Notes under the pieces: generated by a model | What the model was told of the DNA's origin: nothing | The model's input: the letters and a program-made list of their open reading frames with translations, nothing else | The model's database searches: none | Part shown: positions 7,054 to 8,810 of the stretch, piece after piece | Layout: the number at the start of each line of letters is the position of its first letter | Numbering within the stretch: position 1 is the first letter of the stretch | Translations under genes and position numbers: made by a program | From: Peptococcaceae bacterium | GTDB lineage: Bacteria > Bacillota > Desulfitobacteriia > Desulfitobacteriales > Desulfitobacteriaceae | Assembly (NCBI GenBank): GCA_031289815.1 | Contig: JAITOS010000100.1 | Span: forward strand, 1-8,810 | Direction: 5' to 3' | DNA: 8,810 nt

Positions 7054-7078
7054 ATCTATAAAGGAAAATGACAGCAGA

Positions 7079-7112
7079 GCGGTTGGCTGACCGGAGAAAT
7101 CCGGGGAACCGC
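7079..7112. ncRNA. GAAA-capped two-stem hairpin in the intergenic region
   Basis: Outer stem GCGGTT/AACCGC (7079-7084/7107-7112), an asymmetric internal loop (GGCTGA opposite GG), and inner stem CCGGA/TCCGG (7091-7095/7100-7104) closed by GAAA (7096-7099). The GNRA tetraloop appears on the plus strand, which suggests an RNA element in the leader of the DUF554 gene, possibly transcribed from the TATAAT at 7050-7055. I cannot match it to a riboswitch class. No U-run follows, so it is not an intrinsic terminator. Confidence 0.45.
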
Positions 7113-7133
7113 ATGGAGGACTTGAACAGAATG

Positions 7134-7174
7134 TGTTACAATAAGAGGGGTTAGAGTGAGCTGAAATTGTAACA
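7134..7174. promoter_or_regulatory. Perfect 9-bp inverted repeat containing opposed extended -10 elements
   Basis: TGTTACAAT (7134-7142) and ATTGTAACA (7166-7174) are exact inverted copies, centres 32 bp apart, about three helical turns. Each arm reads TGnTACAAT outward-in, that is, an extended -10 with five of six matches to TATAAT. The left arm points toward the DUF554 gene and the right arm toward the chemoreceptor. No good -35 is present for either. It could be paired operator sites, face-to-face promoters, or a stem just before the DUF554 SD. Confidence 0.5.
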
Positions 7175-7188
7175 GATTGAGGATACAG

Positions 7189-7929
7189 ATGATTGGCATA
7201 GGGACGATCGTAAATGTTTTACTGATTCTTATAGGCGGGGCACTGGGGCTGTTTCTGAAAAAAATCTTATCGCAGCGTCTGACGGACACGATTTTACAGG
7301 GAATCGGGCTGGCCGTTGTCCTGATTGGGCTTAGCGGCGCTTTAAAAGCGGCTTTTACCGTGGTTGACGGAGAAATCAGCGCAAATTATACGCTTTTGAT
7401 GATCCTGTCGTTAGCCTTGGGAGCCTTGATCGGCGAATGGCTGGATATAGAGAAGCGGCTGGAGAATTTTGCCGCGTTTTGGGCGGGAAAATTCACGAAG
7501 AGTGATTCCGGCCTGTTTGCGCAGGGCTTCGTAACCGCGACCCTGGTTTTCTGCGTGGGGGCGATGGCGATTGTCGGCGCGCTGGAGGACGGGATTCACC
7601 GCAACACGGATATATTGTTCGCTAAATCCATGCTGGACGCGATCGCGGCGATGGTGTTCGCTTCCACGATGGGCGTGGGCGTTTTATTTTCCGCCGTATC
7701 GGTCGCTGTTTATCAAGGGGCGATGACCCTGCTGGCGAGCTTGATTGCCCCCTATTTACAGCCGGAAGTCATCACGCAAATGTCCTATATCGGCTCGATT
7801 CTGATTCTGGCTATCGGCTTGAACATGTTGAAGATAGCGAAAATAAAAGTCGGGAATCTCCTTTTGGCGATATTCGTGCCGCTGGTTTACTATATCGTGA
7901 AGTCGCTATTCTCCCTTGCGGGGATGTAA
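7189..7929 (+). CDS. DUF554 family membrane protein
   Basis: A 246-residue polytopic membrane protein of unknown function, with about 6-7 helices. It has the DUF554 layout: an N-terminal GTIVNVLLILIGGALGLFLK helix, a second helix with GIGLAVVLIGLSGAL, ILSLALGALIGEWLDIEKRLE, the family motif FCVGAMAIVGALEDG, a segment with KSMLDAIAAMVFASTMGVGV, and FSAVSVAVYQGAMTLLASL. The C-terminal helices are IGSILILAIGLNML and LLLAIFVPLVYYIV. The ATG at 7189 follows a GAGGA SD (7179-7183) at 5 nt. A TTG at 7177 would add four residues but lies within the SD area, so I reject it. The length is normal for the family. It is divergent from the chemoreceptor gene and monocistronic as far as seen. The transported substrate, if any, is unknown. 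Confidence 0.88.
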   Translation: MIGIGTIVNVLLILIGGALGLFLKKILSQRLTDTILQGIGLAVVLIGLSGALKAAFTVVDGEISANYTLLMILSLALGALIGEWLDIEKRLENFAAFWAGKFTKSDSGLFAQGFVTATLVFCVGAMAIVGALEDGIHRNTDILFAKSMLDAIAAMVFASTMGVGVLFSAVSVAVYQGAMTLLASLIAPYLQPEVITQMSYIGSILILAIGLNMLKIAKIKVGNLLLAIFVPLVYYIVKSLFSLAGM

Positions 7930-8056
7930 CGGGACGGCGGGGGATCAGCGAAAGGCTCTCGTAAAGGCGAATATCGCAGCATTGCGGACAGATGACGGGG
8001 CGGCGTCTCCGAACGCTAAAAATAAGAATGTTTTCTAGTAATTTTTGCCAAAAAAC
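7930..8056. other. Intergenic region downstream of the DUF554 gene
   Basis: 7930-8017 is GC-rich with only weak short palindromes (for example GCGA-ATA-TCGC near 7962-7972). I find no clear intrinsic terminator for the DUF554 gene. 8018-8056 is strongly A/T-rich with phased A and T tracts directly upstream of the -35 at 8057, so it may act as an UP element. Confidence 0.4.
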
Positions 8057-8085
8057 TTGAAATTTGTCCGATATTGAGGTACTAT
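8057..8085 (+). promoter_or_regulatory. Sigma-A promoter of the riboswitch/NlpC-P60 transcript
   Basis: TTGAAA (8057-8062, five of six matches), a 17-nt spacer and TACTAT (8080-8085, four of six). Transcription should start near 8092, which places the riboswitch about 20 nt into the RNA. The perfect inverted repeat TCCGATA/TATCGGA (8067-8073/8083-8089) overlaps the spacer and -10 and looks like an operator. Confidence 0.6.
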
Positions 8086-8089
8086 CGGA
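8067..8089. repeat. Operator-like palindrome over the -10 region
   Basis: TCCGATA (8067-8073) and TATCGGA (8083-8089) are perfect 7-bp inverted arms separated by 9 bp. The right arm covers the last three bases of the TACTAT -10, so a bound dimer would block RNA polymerase. The regulator is unknown. Confidence 0.45.
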
Positions 8090-8110
8090 GTTAGACATGG
8101 ATGGTATGTG

Positions 8111-8230
8111 TCATGCTGAATCCGGCGCAAGCCGGAGCGGGGGATGAAATTTTTGGGGTGAATCGCGTGATCTGCGCGTAGGGCTTTACACCTTTTGGCC
8201 CGAATCCGTCAACTAACCTCGTAAGCGAAG
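8111..8230 (+). ncRNA. c-di-AMP riboswitch (ydaO/yuaA class)
   Basis: The conserved ydaO/yuaA blocks occur in order. GCTGAATCCGG starts at 8115, followed by the P2-type hairpin TCCGGC-GCAA-GCCGGA (8121-8136), then GGGGGATGAA and TTTTTGGGGTGAATC (8150-8163). Next come the GCG(TGATCT)GCGC stem, GTAGGG (8178-8183), CCTTTTGGCCCGAATCCGTC and AACTAACCTCGTAAGCG (8211-8227). P1 appears short (GCT with AGC plus a wobble). Members bind c-di-AMP, generally lowering expression of cell-wall hydrolase and potassium/osmolyte genes, which fits the NlpC/P60 gene downstream. Only about 17 nt separate the aptamer from the GTG start, so there is no room for a terminator. The SD begins next to P1, so translational control is inferred. 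Confidence 0.88.
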
Positions 8231-8238
8231 AAAGGTGG
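8231..8238 (+). promoter_or_regulatory. Ribosome binding site adjoining riboswitch P1
   Basis: AAAGGTGG, 9 nt before the GTG at 8248. It decides the start: the reading frame has no ATG until 8404, past the membrane segment. It directly abuts the 3' end of the aptamer. Confidence 0.6.
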
Positions 8239-8247
8239 AAATCGCGC

Positions 8248-8810
8248 GTGTATTCATTATCAAAGCTGCCGCGTCTGACGGGGAGCGTACTTTTGGGGAC
8301 GGTTTTGGCGGGTGGCGTGTTCGGTTATGCGGTGCTGGGATGGGTCGCTGTCCAAAAAGTGATCGTTCAGCAGAATGCGCAACCGCATCAAGAGCGAATC
8401 GAAATGGCTCAGGGACAAGCTCAGGAAACGGAATCAGGACAAGGACTGGAATTGAGATTAGAACCGGAACCGGAAAAAGCTCAGGAAGAGCAGGAACCTG
8501 AAACGAGGGTGACGGAACCAGTGGCGGAGATAACCGCCGCCGCCATAGCGCCGTTGGCAGCGCCAGAAGTTGAGCCGGAAAGCGTCCAGCCGGTAACGCC
8601 GGAGTGGGAACCAGCCGTTCAGGAGCTGCCGCTCGTCGCGCAAGATACGGAAGCAGAACCGGTGGTTTTGGCATCAGAACCAGAGCCGGAACCGCCCGTT
8701 CAAGAGGCGCAGCCGGTTTCCCGTGGAAACCGGAGCCACGCGGAAATTGCGGAATTGGCGCTTACTTTGGTGGGTATTCCTTATGTAGCCGGCGGGAGCT
8801 CCAGAAACGG
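8248..8810 (+). CDS. NlpC/P60 peptidoglycan endopeptidase, membrane-anchored, N-terminal part
   Basis: 187 complete codons are visible with no stop; the gene runs off the window. It starts at GTG 8248 with the SD at 8231-8238. Residues about 12-35 (GSVLLGTVLAGGVFGYAVLG) form a signal anchor. Residues about 40-158 are a low-complexity linker rich in Glu, Pro, Gln and Ala (EPEPEKAQEEQEPE, EPEPEPPVQ), of the type that spans cell wall. From about 161 the NlpC/P60 domain begins: SHAEIAELALTLVGIPYVAGGSSRNG. The family continues with a FDCSG motif carrying the catalytic Cys, which falls just outside the window, so catalysis cannot be checked. The protein would cleave cell-wall stem peptides, most often the D-Glu to diamino acid bond. 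The c-di-AMP riboswitch upstream links it to turgor/cell-wall homeostasis. Confidence 0.85.
   Translation, partial: MYSLSKLPRLTGSVLLGTVLAGGVFGYAVLGWVAVQKVIVQQNAQPHQERIEMAQGQAQETESGQGLELRLEPEPEKAQEEQEPETRVTEPVAEITAAAIAPLAAPEVEPESVQPVTPEWEPAVQELPLVAQDTEAEPVVLASEPEPEPPVQEAQPVSRGNRSHAEIAELALTLVGIPYVAGGSSRN

Noticed and set aside
7079..7112. Intrinsic terminator or c-di-GMP riboswitch
   Set aside because: No U-run follows on either strand, and the conserved GEMM blocks are absent; kept only as an unassigned hairpin.
8235..8501. 88-codon plus-strand ORF from a GTG at 8235
   Set aside because: Its start sits inside the SD at 8231-8238. The overlapping frame from 8248 encodes an anchor, linker and NlpC/P60 domain.
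8380..8720. Tandem DNA repeat or CRISPR-like array
   Set aside because: The recurrent GAACCGGAA-type words are codons of a Glu-Pro linker in an open reading frame, with no regular spacers.

Overview
The window looks like a chromosomal segment of a motile, probably anaerobic Firmicute, with a Negativicutes/Sporomusa-type lineage as a reasonable but unproven guess. The basis is a c-di-AMP (ydaO/yuaA) riboswitch in front of an NlpC/P60 cell-wall hydrolase, a DUF554 membrane protein, a dCache-type chemoreceptor with a sigma-D-like promoter, strong purine-rich ribosome binding sites, GTG/TTG starts, and moderate GC content with AT-rich intergenic stretches.

Layout. (1) 29-3785, plus strand: a two-gene operon encoding a very large polytopic DUF2339 protein and an exported, C-terminally anchored DUF3999-like protein. 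The genes overlap by 20 nt and are closed by an intrinsic terminator at 3806-3834. (2) 3835-4180: an AT-rich stretch with no conventional gene. It holds a long imperfect RNA-type hairpin (3960-4048), a 14-codon aromatic ORF with a good SD (4074-4118) and a candidate promoter. (3) 4181-4779, plus strand: a hicA-hicB toxin-antitoxin pair with ATGA overlap. HicA starts at a TTG, and HicB ends in a ribbon-helix-helix domain. (4) 4778-4825: a near-perfect 14-bp inverted repeat between the convergent hicB and chemoreceptor genes. (5) 4882-6918, minus strand: a methyl-accepting chemotaxis protein with its sigma-D-like promoter at 7026-7053. (6) 7034-7188: a divergent intergenic region with a GAAA-capped hairpin and a perfect 9-bp inverted repeat whose arms both read as extended -10 elements. 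(7) 7189-7929, plus strand: a DUF554 family membrane protein. (8) 7930-8247: a non-coding region with a sigma-A promoter, an overlapping operator-like palindrome and a c-di-AMP riboswitch. (9) 8248 to the window end, plus strand: the N-terminal part of a membrane-anchored NlpC/P60 peptidase, cut just before its catalytic Cys.

No overall new pathway is evident. The segment is a mosaic of envelope functions (DUF2339/DUF3999-like, DUF554, NlpC/P60), a sensory gene and a small TA module. The least explained DNA is the structured 3960-4118 block upstream of hicAB and the two structured elements at 7079-7174. The clearest regulatory logic is second-messenger control of a peptidoglycan hydrolase, where the riboswitch lies so close to the SD that translational control is more likely than attenuation.
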